Shown in pieces: positions 26,534-34,872 of a stretch of 64,000 bases of DNA. This DNA is from Flavobacteriales bacterium (GTDB taxonomy: Bacteria > Bacteroidota > Bacteroidia > Flavobacteriales_F > PHOS-HE28). The notes beneath the pieces were generated by a model that saw only the letters and a program-made list of their open reading frames with translations, made no database searches and was not told where the DNA came from. A program made the translations under genes and the position numbers. How positions within the stretch are numbered: position 1 is the first letter of the stretch; the number at the start of each line of letters is the position of its first letter. Where the stretch lies: assembly GCA_016788635.1 (NCBI GenBank), contig JAEUSU010000005.1, positions 150,409 through 214,408 on the forward strand. The letters run 5' to 3'.

Positions 26534-27039
26534 GCGATGTGAAGCAGCACAAGGTGAAGGACATCTTCGTGGAAGGGCCGGTCGATCCGGCCTTCATCGC
26601 GACGAGCATCGCCAAGCACGCCACACGTACGGACATCGGCGCGCACGAGATCTTCCTGGGCCAGGTCCGCGCCGATGCCACTCCGGGCTTGACCCGGAGT
26701 CGCGTTCAAACCATTGAATACACCGCCTACCGTGACATGGCCCTCGAGCGCATGACCAGCATTCGCGAGGAAGCCTTCGCAAAGTGGCCTGCCATGACCT
26801 GCCTGCATGTGCATCACAGCCTGGGCACCATCAAGGCGGGCGAGCTCTGCTTCATGGTCTTCGCCAGCGCACCGCACCGCCAGTCCGCGCGCGAAGCGGT
26901 GGCCTGGGTGGTGGACCGCATCAAGGCCGAACTGCCGATCTTCGGGAAGGAGATCATTGATGACGATACCCACCAGTGGAAGAGCAATGATCTTCGCGAC
27001 TCCGGTCCCGGCCTTCGCCGGGATGACAGCCCGGAGTGA
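26530..27039 (+). CDS. moaE: Molybdopterin synthase large subunit MoaE with repeat-derived insertions
   Basis: This 169-aa protein has recognisable MoaE segments: HEIFLGQVR, IEYTAYRDMA, HHSLGTIKAGE, SAPHRQSAREAV and the catalytic-type KAELPIFGKEI. Together with MoaD it converts cPMP to molybdopterin. Two stretches look foreign to the fold: residues about 50-58 (ATPGLTRSR), in the loop after GxVR, and the last about 15 residues after HQWK. Both are encoded by palindromes with the same outer arms (26680-26700 and 26999-27037). The catalytic Lys segment is intact, so activity is likely kept. Confidence 0.9.
   Translation: MSDVKQHKVKDIFVEGPVDPAFIATSIAKHATRTDIGAHEIFLGQVRADATPGLTRSRVQTIEYTAYRDMALERMTSIREEAFAKWPAMTCLHVHHSLGTIKAGELCFMVFASAPHRQSAREAVAWVVDRIKAELPIFGKEIIDDDTHQWKSNDLRDSGPGLRRDDSPE
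26680..26700. repeat. REP-like palindrome inside moaE (internal)
   Basis: ACTCCGGG (26680-26687) and CCCGGAGT (26693-26700) flank the 5-nt loop CTTGA. It resembles the common GGGCTTGACCC type of dispersed bacterial repeat and encodes TPGLTRS in a MoaE surface loop. Confidence 0.7.
26999..27037. repeat. REP-like nested palindrome at the moaE 3' end
   Basis: The outer arms ACTCCGG/CCGGAGT (26999-27005 and 27031-27037) equal those of the internal moaE repeat. An inner hairpin TCCCGGC-CTTC-GCCGGGA spans 27006-27023. It encodes the C-terminal tail after HQWK and includes the first base of the moaE stop codon. Confidence 0.7.
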
Positions 27040-27045
27040 TAAGCC

Positions 27046-27963
27046 ATGATCGACATCACTCACAAACCCACCACGCTCCGCGAGGCCACGGCCAACGCAC
27101 TGGTGACCGTCAGCGACCCGGCCACCATCGCCGCCGTAAGGGAGAAACGCGTGCCAAAGGGCGATGTGCTGGAGAGCGCGCGTGTAGCCGCCTTGTTCGG
27201 CGTGAAGAAGACGCACGAGCTGATCCCCGACTGCCACCCGTTGCCCATTGAGCATGCGGAATGCACCTTCTCGGTGGGGGAGCTGGAGATCATCATCACC
27301 ATGCGGGTGCGTACCATCTACCGCACCGGGGTGGAGGTGGAGGCCATGCATGGCGCCAGCGTGGCCGCCCTCACCATCTACGACATGCTCAAGCCCATCG
27401 ACAAGGGTGTGGTGATCTCAGGCATCAAGCTGTTGGAGAAGAAGGGCGGCAAGAGCGATTGGAAGGACCGCTTCGACATGCCTGTACGCGCTGCAGTCTT
27501 GGTGATCAGTGATTCCGTGAGCGCAGGGAGGAAGGAGGACAAGGCAGGGGTTGAGATCGTTGAGCGGTTGAAGAGGTTGGGGGTTGAATGCGGAGATACC
27601 ACGGTGGTGCCCGATGAACCAGAGGCCATAACTGGCCAAGTGAAGGCGTGGGCCGGCGAAGGCATGGACCTCATCCTCACCACCGGCGGCACGGGCCTCT
27701 CACCCCGTGATCGCACACCGGAGGCCATCGCTCCCATCCTGGACCGCGAAGTGCCTGGCATCATGGAGGCCGCGCGCAGCTACGGCCAGGAGCGCATGCC
27801 CTGGGCCATGATGAGCCGCGGCATCGCGGGCATGATCGGACGTACGCTGGTGATCACGCTCCCCGGTTCCACACGCGGCGCACAAGAGACGATGGACGCG
27901 CTGTTCCCATTCGTGTTGCATGTGGTGAAAGTGCAGGAGCATGCGTTCAGGCACGGGATGTGA
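27046..27963 (+). CDS. moaCB: Bifunctional MoaC / MogA(MoaB) fusion
   Basis: This 305-aa fusion has MoaC at residues 1-150 (DCHPLPIEH, VEVEAMHGASVAALTIYDM, KGVVISGIKLL), which makes cPMP with MoaA. Residues about 155-305 are a MogA/MoaB adenylyltransferase (VLVISDSVSAG, TTGGTGLSPRD, LPGSTRGA). The fusion accounts for the absence of a separate mogA. It is the last gene of the plus-strand operon. Its extreme 3' end (VVKVQEHAFRHGM) is repeated in degenerate form at 27995-28042 and 32260-32298. Confidence 0.95.
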   Translation: MIDITHKPTTLREATANALVTVSDPATIAAVREKRVPKGDVLESARVAALFGVKKTHELIPDCHPLPIEHAECTFSVGELEIIITMRVRTIYRTGVEVEAMHGASVAALTIYDMLKPIDKGVVISGIKLLEKKGGKSDWKDRFDMPVRAAVLVISDSVSAGRKEDKAGVEIVERLKRLGVECGDTTVVPDEPEAITGQVKAWAGEGMDLILTTGGTGLSPRDRTPEAIAPILDREVPGIMEAARSYGQERMPWAMMSRGIAGMIGRTLVITLPGSTRGAQETMDALFPFVLHVVKVQEHAFRHGM

Positions 27964-27994
27964 CCCGGTTGACCTGGATACCGCATCCCCTTCG

Positions 27995-28042
27995 TGCGAT
28001 GTGGTTGAGGTGTAGGAACAGGCGCTCAGGCATGGGCTTTAA
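27995..28042 (+). pseudogene. Degenerate copy of the moaCB 3' end
   Basis: Read in frame this encodes CDVVEV-stop-EQALRHGL-stop, matching LHVVKVQEHAFRHGM-stop at the moaCB C-terminus. Over 38 aligned bases (27999-28036 versus 27920-27957) I count 8 mismatches. It lies 79 bp after the parental segment. Confidence 0.6.
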
Positions 28043-28161
28043 GGTCACGGCAATGACGCCAAGCGCGCGATGGCATGGTTGGCGGACTTTGAGGCGAGCG
28101 CTATCGGCATCAATGCTGCCGCACAGATCATCCTCGGAACCTACGGTCTGTTGCACATGAT

Positions 28162-29160
28162 TCACAACCTTGCCCGAAGGCACAGTTCCACACTGCGCGG
28201 GCCGGCAACTTGTTGGTCCGATGAAGGAAGGGACCAGCCATAGGACAAGCCAAGGTCCAATGGACCCCAGGTGATGTGGCCCCGCACGAAGAACGCATCC
28301 ATCCAGCGCCAGCCGATGTCCATGCGATAGCCCAGCGGCTGGTCCTGCTCGCTGAGCCGCTTTGCCTGGTACGTGGCATGACCCACACCCAAGCTCGTGC
28401 GGGCCGTGGTGTGCGGCCCCATGGTGTGCGCAACGCTCTCGAAGTACACACGATCGAACAGTTGCGCATGCGTGGGTAGTGTGAGGGCCACGTGTGCAGT
28501 GTATCGTGGAGGCGCTGAGGGAATTCCATTTCCGGCTCCGCTTAGATGAGCGACCGCGAGCCGTGTGCCGGATAGGCCGGCGACCAGTCTTGGATATAGT
28601 TCAGCACCGTAGCGCTTGTCCTTTGCGACAAGCATGTAGGATATCCCGGCATCCATTGCGATGGTGGACGAAGGTGCATTGGTGTATCGTTCGCCGGATG
28701 GCAGTGATGGGTCGTACCCGGTGCCGTCGTACTGGCTTGCCCAGCGCCCATTGCGTGGGTCCGATTGAGTGCGTTCCAAAGCGGGTGACATTCCGAAGGA
28801 CAATGTCCCGTTCCTGCTTGTGCGCAGATGGTATGCGGTCGCCAGTGAAGCTCGAAGCCCTTGCCAACCCAGATCTCCGCTTCTGTCGTGGCGCATGATC
28901 AGGCCGCCTCCCCAATGCCCATGTCGGTCATCCCGTACACCTGTCCCCATGGTGGCCGACAACACGTCCGTGCGAAAGGAACCGGGCAATTGCATCCATT
29001 GCTCGCGCGAGATCAGTGTGGCAGTAACACCCGGCAATGGACCAGCGCGGGAAGGGTCGAGCATCTCTGGTGCCAATGTGGTGAAGAAGGGATCGGGGTC
29101 CTGTGCATGGAGCGCACAGTTGAGCACAATGAGCAACGCCACACAGCTTGGGCCCTTCAT
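28162..29160 (-). CDS. PorP/SprF family outer-membrane protein
   Basis: This 332-aa protein has a signal peptide of about 19 residues (ALHAQ) directly followed by DPDPFFTTLAPEMLDPSRAG, the PorP/SprF opening motif (Q-D-P-x-F-T-x-Y...LNPA-x-AG). The rest is a beta-barrel pattern ending VELCLRARL. PorP/SprF proteins couple to one partner substrate with a type B (gliding) C-terminal domain and help it through the T9SS or anchor it. The partner is the gene directly upstream, with a 4-nt overlap. The pair lies inside the molybdenum-cofactor locus. Confidence 0.85.
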   Translation of the reverse strand: MKGPSCVALLIVLNCALHAQDPDPFFTTLAPEMLDPSRAGPLPGVTATLISREQWMQLPGSFRTDVLSATMGTGVRDDRHGHWGGGLIMRHDRSGDLGWQGLRASLATAYHLRTSRNGTLSFGMSPALERTQSDPRNGRWASQYDGTGYDPSLPSGERYTNAPSSTIAMDAGISYMLVAKDKRYGAELYPRLVAGLSGTRLAVAHLSGAGNGIPSAPPRYTAHVALTLPTHAQLFDRVYFESVAHTMGPHTTARTSLGVGHATYQAKRLSEQDQPLGYRMDIGWRWMDAFFVRGHITWGPLDLGLSYGWSLPSSDQQVAGPRSVELCLRARL

Positions 29161-32100
29161 CGCAACAAGGTGATGGCACCGGCATGGTCGATGCGTTCAC
29201 CTGTGCGGCGTTCAGCCGACACGGAGACCATGTAGGTGCCGGCGGGTACGACCTGCCCACGATGTGTGCCGTCCCAGTGCACATCCGGATCGTCGGTGGT
29301 GAACATGAGCAGACCCCAGCGGTCGTATATGTTCATGTGGAATGCGGTGAAGCATCCCCCGAGCGCCCTGAATCCATCATTGAGCCCATCGCCGTTCGGG
29401 CTGAACACGTTCGGCAGGAAGAAGGTGCCACAGGGTGTCATGGGGTCATGGATGACCAGGACATATGCGGTGTCCACGCAGCCAAAGGGCGAAGTGGCGA
29501 TCACCGTGAACAGGGTGGTGGTCTCCACCTGGGCGGTGGACGATTGTGCATCGGGGTAGGCGACGTATGCGTCGGGCTGCCAATTGAAAGTGTTACCGCC
29601 GAGATAGGGGATCGCGCCCGCGTAGAGCAGCACCGACCCATCGGTGGTGATGAGGGTATCGGGTGAGGTCCACGCGGTGATCGCACCGAACGACGGCACG
29701 TAAAAGACCGTGTCGTAGGTGCAACCAGCCCCATACAGTACTGAAAGAGAATGGTAGCCTGGGCTGAGCCCCGTCGCAAAGGACTGTGTGCCATATCCTG
29801 TGCCCCAGTCGAAGAGGGTCCCTGATGCTGCAATGCAGTTGGCGGATCCGCTGGCACCACCGCAAAGCGCGTGATCCACCTGCAGGAGCAGTCCTGGTGC
29901 GGGCGGTGCCAGCAATTGAACGGAGTCAAGCATGGTACAGCCGTTCCCTGACGTGATGTACGCGAAATAGGTTCCCTGGTATAGCCCTGTGAGAAGTGTG
30001 TCTGAGGAGCTCATGCCGCTCCACACGATGGACAGTCCGGCATCGGTGGAGCCTTCGAGAAGGATGCTCCCATTGGAACCTTCGTAACAGGTGGGATGCT
30101 GGATGCTCCATACGGGCGTGGGTGAAGCCAGTACGGTCACTATGGCCGTGGCTTGCGTGGTGCACCCAGCGCTATTATCGGCCAGTCCGCTCAGCATGAA
30201 CGTACCGGCACTGTCGGGGACATGGCTGGCCGATGGAGAAGTGGATATTGGGATGCCGTTCACCATCCACACGATGTCCGTGGCGCCCGAAGCCACCACC
30301 AAGATCTCGCTGCCTGTGCAGATGGTGTCCTGGGACAGGATGTTGACGAGGGGCATCGGCACGACCACGATCGGAATGCAAGTACATGTTGTTGTGTCAT
30401 GCACGCTCTCGGCCCGCACGCACGCTAGAAAACTGCTCGCGGGTGCCAGGGTGAGTGTTTCCCCTGAGCCGATGTGGTTGGCTGAGTCGCCGCAGACATC
30501 GGCGTACCAGACCCACGCTGCGTCGATACCAAGCGCACCGCCGAGCACGGACAAGGTGACCGACTCTCCTTCACATACCTGGAGCTGATCGGTCGGTCCG
30601 CCCCCACCACTTCCACCACCACCACTACCACCACCACCACCACCACCGCCACTACCACCACTACCAATGATGTTGGAGCACGGGGTGCATTTCTTCAGGA
30701 TCAAACGTGCAAGCCAGGCATCCGTATCCCCATTCCCAAATTCCATCTGGTGGCCCATATAGGCCAGGGCTCCCGGTGAGTTCGTCCATCCGGCCAGCAT
30801 CACCACCGTTTCTCCGATGACATGCAGACACAGCGCATGGTCCTCAGCCGATCCTCCGAGATAGGTCCCCCATGCCTTGGTGTTGGCGCTGTCGAACTTC
30901 ACTACGTACGCATCCCATGGCCCAAGCAGCATGGTCTGCGGCATGCCGTCGGTGGTGGCGATGGAATCGGTTGATGCGGTGGATCCCGCCAGGTAGATCG
31001 CCCCGCGGATGTCGAGCGCTACCGCATGGGCGTGGTCATCCAGCGTGTCGCCGTGGAAGGTGGCCCATTGCAACTGCAGGCTGTCGTTCAGCACGGCCAG
31101 GAAGGCATCGCTACCACCAGCGCGCACCGCTGAGAAGCTGGTCGTATCTGTATGCAGCGTGTCGGACCAGGTGGTGCCGCAGATCACCACGCGACCGCTG
31201 TCGCACACCAGGTCGCGCCCGAAGTCGTCCTCTGCACCGCCGAAGTAAGTGCCGGATACGATCATGAGCGCAGTGTCCATGCGCAGAATGAACGCGTCCA
31301 TACCTCCGGCCGGATCGGGTTGGAATGCACCTGCCGTGGCGATGCCCGAGGCACTGTCGGTGTTGCCGAGCAAGGCCAGGTGCAGACTGTCCAAGCTGGC
31401 CAAAGCGACCAACGTGTCGGAGCCAGTGCCGCCTAAGAATGTGTACCCGATCGGAGTGAGTTGAAGTCCCAAGGTCGCCACGAAACCATCACTGCCGCCT
31501 GCCGATGGTAGTATGGGTGGCGTGCTGCTCACGAATTCCAGGGACGTCGATGTGCCACAGATGAACAGCCGCTCGTTGCGGTGTACGGTGGCGTCCTTCG
31601 CCAGATCATCCTCTGACCCGCCCATATAGGTAGCGCTGACCAAGGCACCGTTCGCATCGAATAGCGCAATGAAGACATCGATGCCACCCGCCCTCGAGGG
31701 TTGTGCGGCATTCGGTGTGGCGATGAGCGTGTCTGAAAGTGTGTTGCCGATCAGGTAAATGCGATTGATGCCGTCCAACGCCAGTGCAGTGCCTTCGTCC
31801 ATGTGCGGACCACCGAAGTAGGTGGCCCAGACCAATGCACCATAGGATGTGAATTTCGCCAGGAACGCATCGGTCTGGCCACCAGCCGCAGTATCCTGAT
31901 GGATGGCGCCGGCGGTCTCGATCACCCACTGACCGGTCGTACGCCCGGTGACGTAGGTGTGGCCAGCGGGGTCCACGGTCATCGCCAGGATGCTCTCATT
32001 CCCAAGGCCACCGAGGTAGGTCACCCATTTGCGCACCAGCGAGGTGTCTGGCTGTGCGCAGAGCAGTGCTGTGCAGAGCACAGGAAGGCAGCACAGGATC

Positions 32101-32183
32101 GAGAAGACCCTCGGTGCGAAAAAGCCTGGCCTGTGTGGTCGAGGGTGGTGTTGATCAGCCATTGGATGCACTTGCATGCCCAA
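29157..32183 (-). CDS. SBBP-repeat protein with gliding-motility-type C-terminal domain
   Basis: This 1008-aa (or 1001-aa from ATG 32162) exported protein has its signal hydrophobic core at about residues 28-43 (ending LLCAQ). Residues about 45-490 carry SBBP-type beta-propeller repeats (YLGGLGNES...AGHTYVTG; TYFGG..DE occurs repeatedly). A Gly/Ser-rich linker encoded at 30600-30665 follows, then Ig-like domains and a type B CTD (FLPNVFSPNGDGLNDGF...YDRWGLLMFTTDD...WDG...VPAGTY). Type B CTDs are exported by the T9SS with a PorP/SprF partner, which is the next gene. Which of the nearby ATGs is used (32183, 32177 or 32162) is uncertain. Confidence 0.88.
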   Translation of the reverse strand: MGMQVHPMADQHHPRPHRPGFFAPRVFSILCCLPVLCTALLCAQPDTSLVRKWVTYLGGLGNESILAMTVDPAGHTYVTGRTTGQWVIETAGAIHQDTAAGGQTDAFLAKFTSYGALVWATYFGGPHMDEGTALALDGINRIYLIGNTLSDTLIATPNAAQPSRAGGIDVFIALFDANGALVSATYMGGSEDDLAKDATVHRNERLFICGTSTSLEFVSSTPPILPSAGGSDGFVATLGLQLTPIGYTFLGGTGSDTLVALASLDSLHLALLGNTDSASGIATAGAFQPDPAGGMDAFILRMDTALMIVSGTYFGGAEDDFGRDLVCDSGRVVICGTTWSDTLHTDTTSFSAVRAGGSDAFLAVLNDSLQLQWATFHGDTLDDHAHAVALDIRGAIYLAGSTASTDSIATTDGMPQTMLLGPWDAYVVKFDSANTKAWGTYLGGSAEDHALCLHVIGETVVMLAGWTNSPGALAYMGHQMEFGNGDTDAWLARLILKKCTPCSNIIGSGGSGGGGGGGGSGGGGSGGGGPTDQLQVCEGESVTLSVLGGALGIDAAWVWYADVCGDSANHIGSGETLTLAPASSFLACVRAESVHDTTTCTCIPIVVVPMPLVNILSQDTICTGSEILVVASGATDIVWMVNGIPISTSPSASHVPDSAGTFMLSGLADNSAGCTTQATAIVTVLASPTPVWSIQHPTCYEGSNGSILLEGSTDAGLSIVWSGMSSSDTLLTGLYQGTYFAYITSGNGCTMLDSVQLLAPPAPGLLLQVDHALCGGASGSANCIAASGTLFDWGTGYGTQSFATGLSPGYHSLSVLYGAGCTYDTVFYVPSFGAITAWTSPDTLITTDGSVLLYAGAIPYLGGNTFNWQPDAYVAYPDAQSSTAQVETTTLFTVIATSPFGCVDTAYVLVIHDPMTPCGTFFLPNVFSPNGDGLNDGFRALGGCFTAFHMNIYDRWGLLMFTTDDPDVHWDGTHRGQVVPAGTYMVSVSAERRTGERIDHAGAITLLR

Positions 32184-32259
32184 ACTATCCTGTGCACCAT
32201 CGAATGCAAGGGAATGACAGGCCAGATCACGGTCATTGTATACCGCTCAGCGGTTAGGC

Positions 32260-32298
32260 GATATGGTGCAAGTGCAGGAGCGAACGCTCAGGTACCGG
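32260..32298 (+). pseudogene. Second degenerate copy of the moaCB 3' end, beyond the T9SS pair
   Basis: In frame it reads DMVQVQERTLRYR, comparable with HVVKVQEHAFRHG of moaCB; the GTGCAGGAG core is identical. It lies 85 bp past the moaA stop and on the far side of the two-gene T9SS block from moaCB. A second common dispersed-repeat phrase (CTCTGCGCCTCTGTGGTTG) lies just right of it near 32362. Confidence 0.45.
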
Positions 32299-32383
32299 GT
32301 CCGAATGAGAGCACTAAGATCCAAGTGGCCACAAGGCGCTACTTGAACCCCCGATCATGTGTCTCTGCGCCTCTGTGGTTGCT

Positions 32384-33412
32384 TCACCCCCCAATGCTCA
32401 CCATCGGCCTTGCGCTCAGGTCGTGCAGCACTTCCTCCTGCTTCTCCGGCTTGAAGGGTGGAAGGCCCCCGAGCATGGCATGTTTCGCCAGCACATTGGC
32501 TTCGATCAACGGGGAGATGTCCTCGCCACGGCGAAGAGCTGAGAGCAGGTCGGTCTCTTCGCGTGCGAAGAGGCAGTTGCGCATCCTTCCTTCCGCTGTG
32601 ATGCGCAGGCGGTCACAATCACCGCAGAACGGCTCGGTAACGGTGCTGATCGCTGCGAAGGTGCCAGGCCAGCGTTGAACGCCGAAGCGGTCTCCGCGAA
32701 GGTGTTCCGTAACGCGGTAGGACTTGGCGGTGCTGTGCGGGTCGTCGTTCAGCTTCTCGAACGAATGGACCGAACCGATGTGCCCGAGCATTTCGGCATA
32801 GGTGTACACGCGCTCCCTTCCCCAGTGGTTGCCTGCGAAGGGCATGAACTCGATGAAGCGCACGTGCACCGGATGATCGCGTGTCAGCTCCACGAATCGC
32901 AGCAGCTCATCGTCGTTCACGCCGCGCATCACCACCATGTTCACTTTCACACGCAGTCCTCTGGTCAGCGCTTGCTGGATGTTGTTCCAGACGGTATCGA
33001 AGCCGTCGCGCCGGGTGATGCGTTTGAAACGTTCCGCATCGAAGGTGTCCAGGCTGATGTTGATGCTCTTCAAACCCGCATCGATCAAACCATCCAGGTG
33101 TTTGTGGAGCGTGAGCGCGTTGGTGGTGAGGCCGAGCTTCACGGGAAGCGCCGCCAGGTCGCGCACGATGTCCACGGCATCCGGTCGCACCAGCGGTTCG
33201 CCTCCGGTGAGGCGGATCTTGGTGATGCCGTACCGCTCCACGAACAGTTGGGCGATCGTCGCGATCTCCTCGCGCGTCATCAGCTCCTCTCGCCGCAGGA
33301 AGTGCTGGTCCTCCGGCATGCAATAGGTGCAGCGCAGGTCGCACTTGTCCACGATGCTGATGCGCAGGCTGCGGTGGATGCGGGAGTGGCGGTCGGTGAG
33401 CGGTGTGGACAC
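32384..33412 (-). CDS. moaA: GTP 3',8-cyclase MoaA
   Basis: This 342-aa radical-SAM enzyme starts at GTG. The N-terminal cluster motif is CDLRCTYC (about residues 24-31), and the C-terminal cluster is CGDCDRLRITAEGRMRNC. The C-terminus ends in the conserved Gly-Gly needed for activity. It converts GTP to 3',8-cyclo-H2GTP, the MoaC substrate. It lies on the opposite strand to the other moa genes. A TAACTTGC box ends 4 nt before the GTG. Confidence 0.96.
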   Translation of the reverse strand: MSTPLTDRHSRIHRSLRISIVDKCDLRCTYCMPEDQHFLRREELMTREEIATIAQLFVERYGITKIRLTGGEPLVRPDAVDIVRDLAALPVKLGLTTNALTLHKHLDGLIDAGLKSINISLDTFDAERFKRITRRDGFDTVWNNIQQALTRGLRVKVNMVVMRGVNDDELLRFVELTRDHPVHVRFIEFMPFAGNHWGRERVYTYAEMLGHIGSVHSFEKLNDDPHSTAKSYRVTEHLRGDRFGVQRWPGTFAAISTVTEPFCGDCDRLRITAEGRMRNCLFAREETDLLSALRRGEDISPLIEANVLAKHAMLGGLPPFKPEKQEEVLHDLSARPMVSIGG

Positions 33413-33416
33413 GTCC

Positions 33417-33430
33417 GCAAGTTACCTTGA
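33417..33430. promoter_or_regulatory. Overlapping divergent -7 boxes for moaA and tag
   Basis: Minus-strand TAACTTGC (33417-33424) ends 4 nt before the moaA GTG. Plus-strand TACCTTGA (33423-33430) lies 27 nt before the tag ATG. The two boxes share two bases, so RNA polymerase could hardly occupy both at once. Confidence 0.4.
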
Positions 33431-33457
33431 GCGCATCAGCTTGACAGGAGTTATGTC

Positions 33458-34030
33458 ATGATAGGGAAGGATAGGGTCCGCTGCCCCTGGTGCCTGAAGG
33501 ACGCCACCTACATGCATTACCACGATACCGTGTGGGGCGTGCCGGAGCATGATGACAAGGCCCTCTTCGCGAAGCTGATCTTGGATGGCGCCCAGGCCGG
33601 GCTCAGCTGGCACACGATCCTCATCCGCACCGAAGGTTATCGCAAGGCCTTCGACCATTGGAACGCGGAGAAGATCGCCCACTACGGAAAGAAGGACATC
33701 GAAAGGCTGCTGCGGGATCCCGGGATCATCCGCAACCGCGCCAAGGTGGAGAGCGCCATCAAGAACGCGCAGGCCTACATGCGGATCATGGAAGGCGGCC
33801 ATGGCTCCTTCAACGACTTCATCTGGAAGCACGTGGACCACCAGCCCATCGTGAACCGCTGGAAGGAGATGAAGCAGATACCGGCCAGCACGCCGGTGAG
33901 CGATGCGCTGAGCAAGGACCTGAAGAAGGCGGGCTTCAGCTTTGTGGGCACCACCATCGTCTACGCCTTCATGCAGGCCGTGGGCATGGTGGACGACCAT
34001 CTGGTGAACTGCTGGAGACGGACGGGTTAG
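33458..34030 (+). CDS. tag: DNA-3-methyladenine glycosylase I
   Basis: This 190-aa protein shows the Tag pattern: RCPWC at the N-terminus (zinc ligand Cys), YHDTVWGVP with the catalytic-pocket residues, LDGAQAGLSWHTIL, and the late zinc ligands in the H-x3-C arrangement (DDHLVNCW). It removes 3-methyladenine from alkylated DNA. It lies between moaA and fdhD but has no link to cofactor synthesis. Confidence 0.95.
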   Translation: MIGKDRVRCPWCLKDATYMHYHDTVWGVPEHDDKALFAKLILDGAQAGLSWHTILIRTEGYRKAFDHWNAEKIAHYGKKDIERLLRDPGIIRNRAKVESAIKNAQAYMRIMEGGHGSFNDFIWKHVDHQPIVNRWKEMKQIPASTPVSDALSKDLKKAGFSFVGTTIVYAFMQAVGMVDDHLVNCWRRTG

Positions 34031-34035
34031 TACGG

Positions 34036-34043
34036 TACCTTTC
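34036..34043 (+). promoter_or_regulatory. -7 box directly before fdhD
   Basis: TACCTTTC (34036-34043) ends 3 nt before the fdhD ATG. If this is the -7 element, the transcript would be leaderless or nearly so. Confidence 0.4.
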
Positions 34044-34046
34044 GGC

Positions 34047-34868
34047 ATGCGAGCACCGGTCGCACCGATCGCGATCCACCGGGTGGAGGGTGGCAGGTAC
34101 ATGGCCACCGATGACATCCTAGTCACCGAGGAGCCGCTGGAGATCCGCCTGGGCCACGGCCCGCTGGATGACCGGAAGGAGATGCGACTGAGCGTGACGA
34201 TGCGCACCCCGGGCAACGACGAGGAACTGGCGTTGGGCTTCCTCTTCACCGAAGGATTGATCACAGAGTCAACGCAGGTGGTGCGCGTGGAGCAGTGTAA
34301 CAACGTGAAGGAAGAGGAGCGGGGCAATGTAGTGCGCGCCGAACTGCACCCCGGCGTGGCGTTGGACCCCATGAAGTGGCAGCGGAACTTCTACACCACC
34401 AGCAGCTGCGGGGTGTGCGGCAAGAGCAGCATCGAGGCCGTGCATGCCACATGCCGGCGACCGATCATTCCGTGGGGTGCCATCGATCCGGTGGTGATCA
34501 CCGCCCTGCCTGATCGCATGCGCGAGGCGCAGACCGTGTTCAAGCATACCGGCGGCATCCATGCCGCAGCGCTATTTGACCGGTCAGGTAACTTGTTGTT
34601 GCTGCGCGAGGACATCGGCCGCCACAACGCCGTGGACAAAGTGATCGGCGCCGCTCAACTTGCCGCTCTGCCACTTGCCGCTTGCCAACTCCTGGTGAGC
34701 GGTCGCGCCGGGTTCGAGCTGGTGCAGAAGTGCGTGGTGGCGGGCATCCCGTTGATGGCCGCGGTTGGCGCACCCTCATCACTTGCCGTGAAGCTGGCCG
34801 GCGAAAGCGGGCTCACACTGATCGGCTTCCTGCGCGGCGATCGTTTCAACGTGTACGCCGGGGGCTGA
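34047..34868 (+). CDS. fdhD: Sulfur carrier protein FdhD
   Basis: This 273-aa protein has the FdhD signature SSCGVCGK (catalytic Cys pair, about residues 116-123), ELALGFLFTEG, FKHTGGIHAAAL and REDIGRHNAVDK. It passes sulfur from IscS to Moco so that formate dehydrogenase becomes active. No molybdoenzyme gene lies in the window. A short run of CTTGCC-type repeats (about 34658-34690) encodes the AQLAALPLAACQLL segment, where homologues are variable. Confidence 0.95.
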   Translation: MRAPVAPIAIHRVEGGRYMATDDILVTEEPLEIRLGHGPLDDRKEMRLSVTMRTPGNDEELALGFLFTEGLITESTQVVRVEQCNNVKEEERGNVVRAELHPGVALDPMKWQRNFYTTSSCGVCGKSSIEAVHATCRRPIIPWGAIDPVVITALPDRMREAQTVFKHTGGIHAAALFDRSGNLLLLREDIGRHNAVDKVIGAAQLAALPLAACQLLVSGRAGFELVQKCVVAGIPLMAAVGAPSSLAVKLAGESGLTLIGFLRGDRFNVYAGG

Positions 34869-34872
34869 TCGC

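Noticed and set aside
27947..28183. A 78-aa minus-strand ORF after moaCB
   Set aside because: It overlaps the moaCB end and the degenerate copy; its reading reflects antisense of MogA-derived sequence.
30600..30665. Trinucleotide CCA/ACC-rich tandem run, considered as a CRISPR-like or satellite repeat
   Set aside because: It encodes a Gly/Ser linker in frame on the minus strand; there is no spacer structure.
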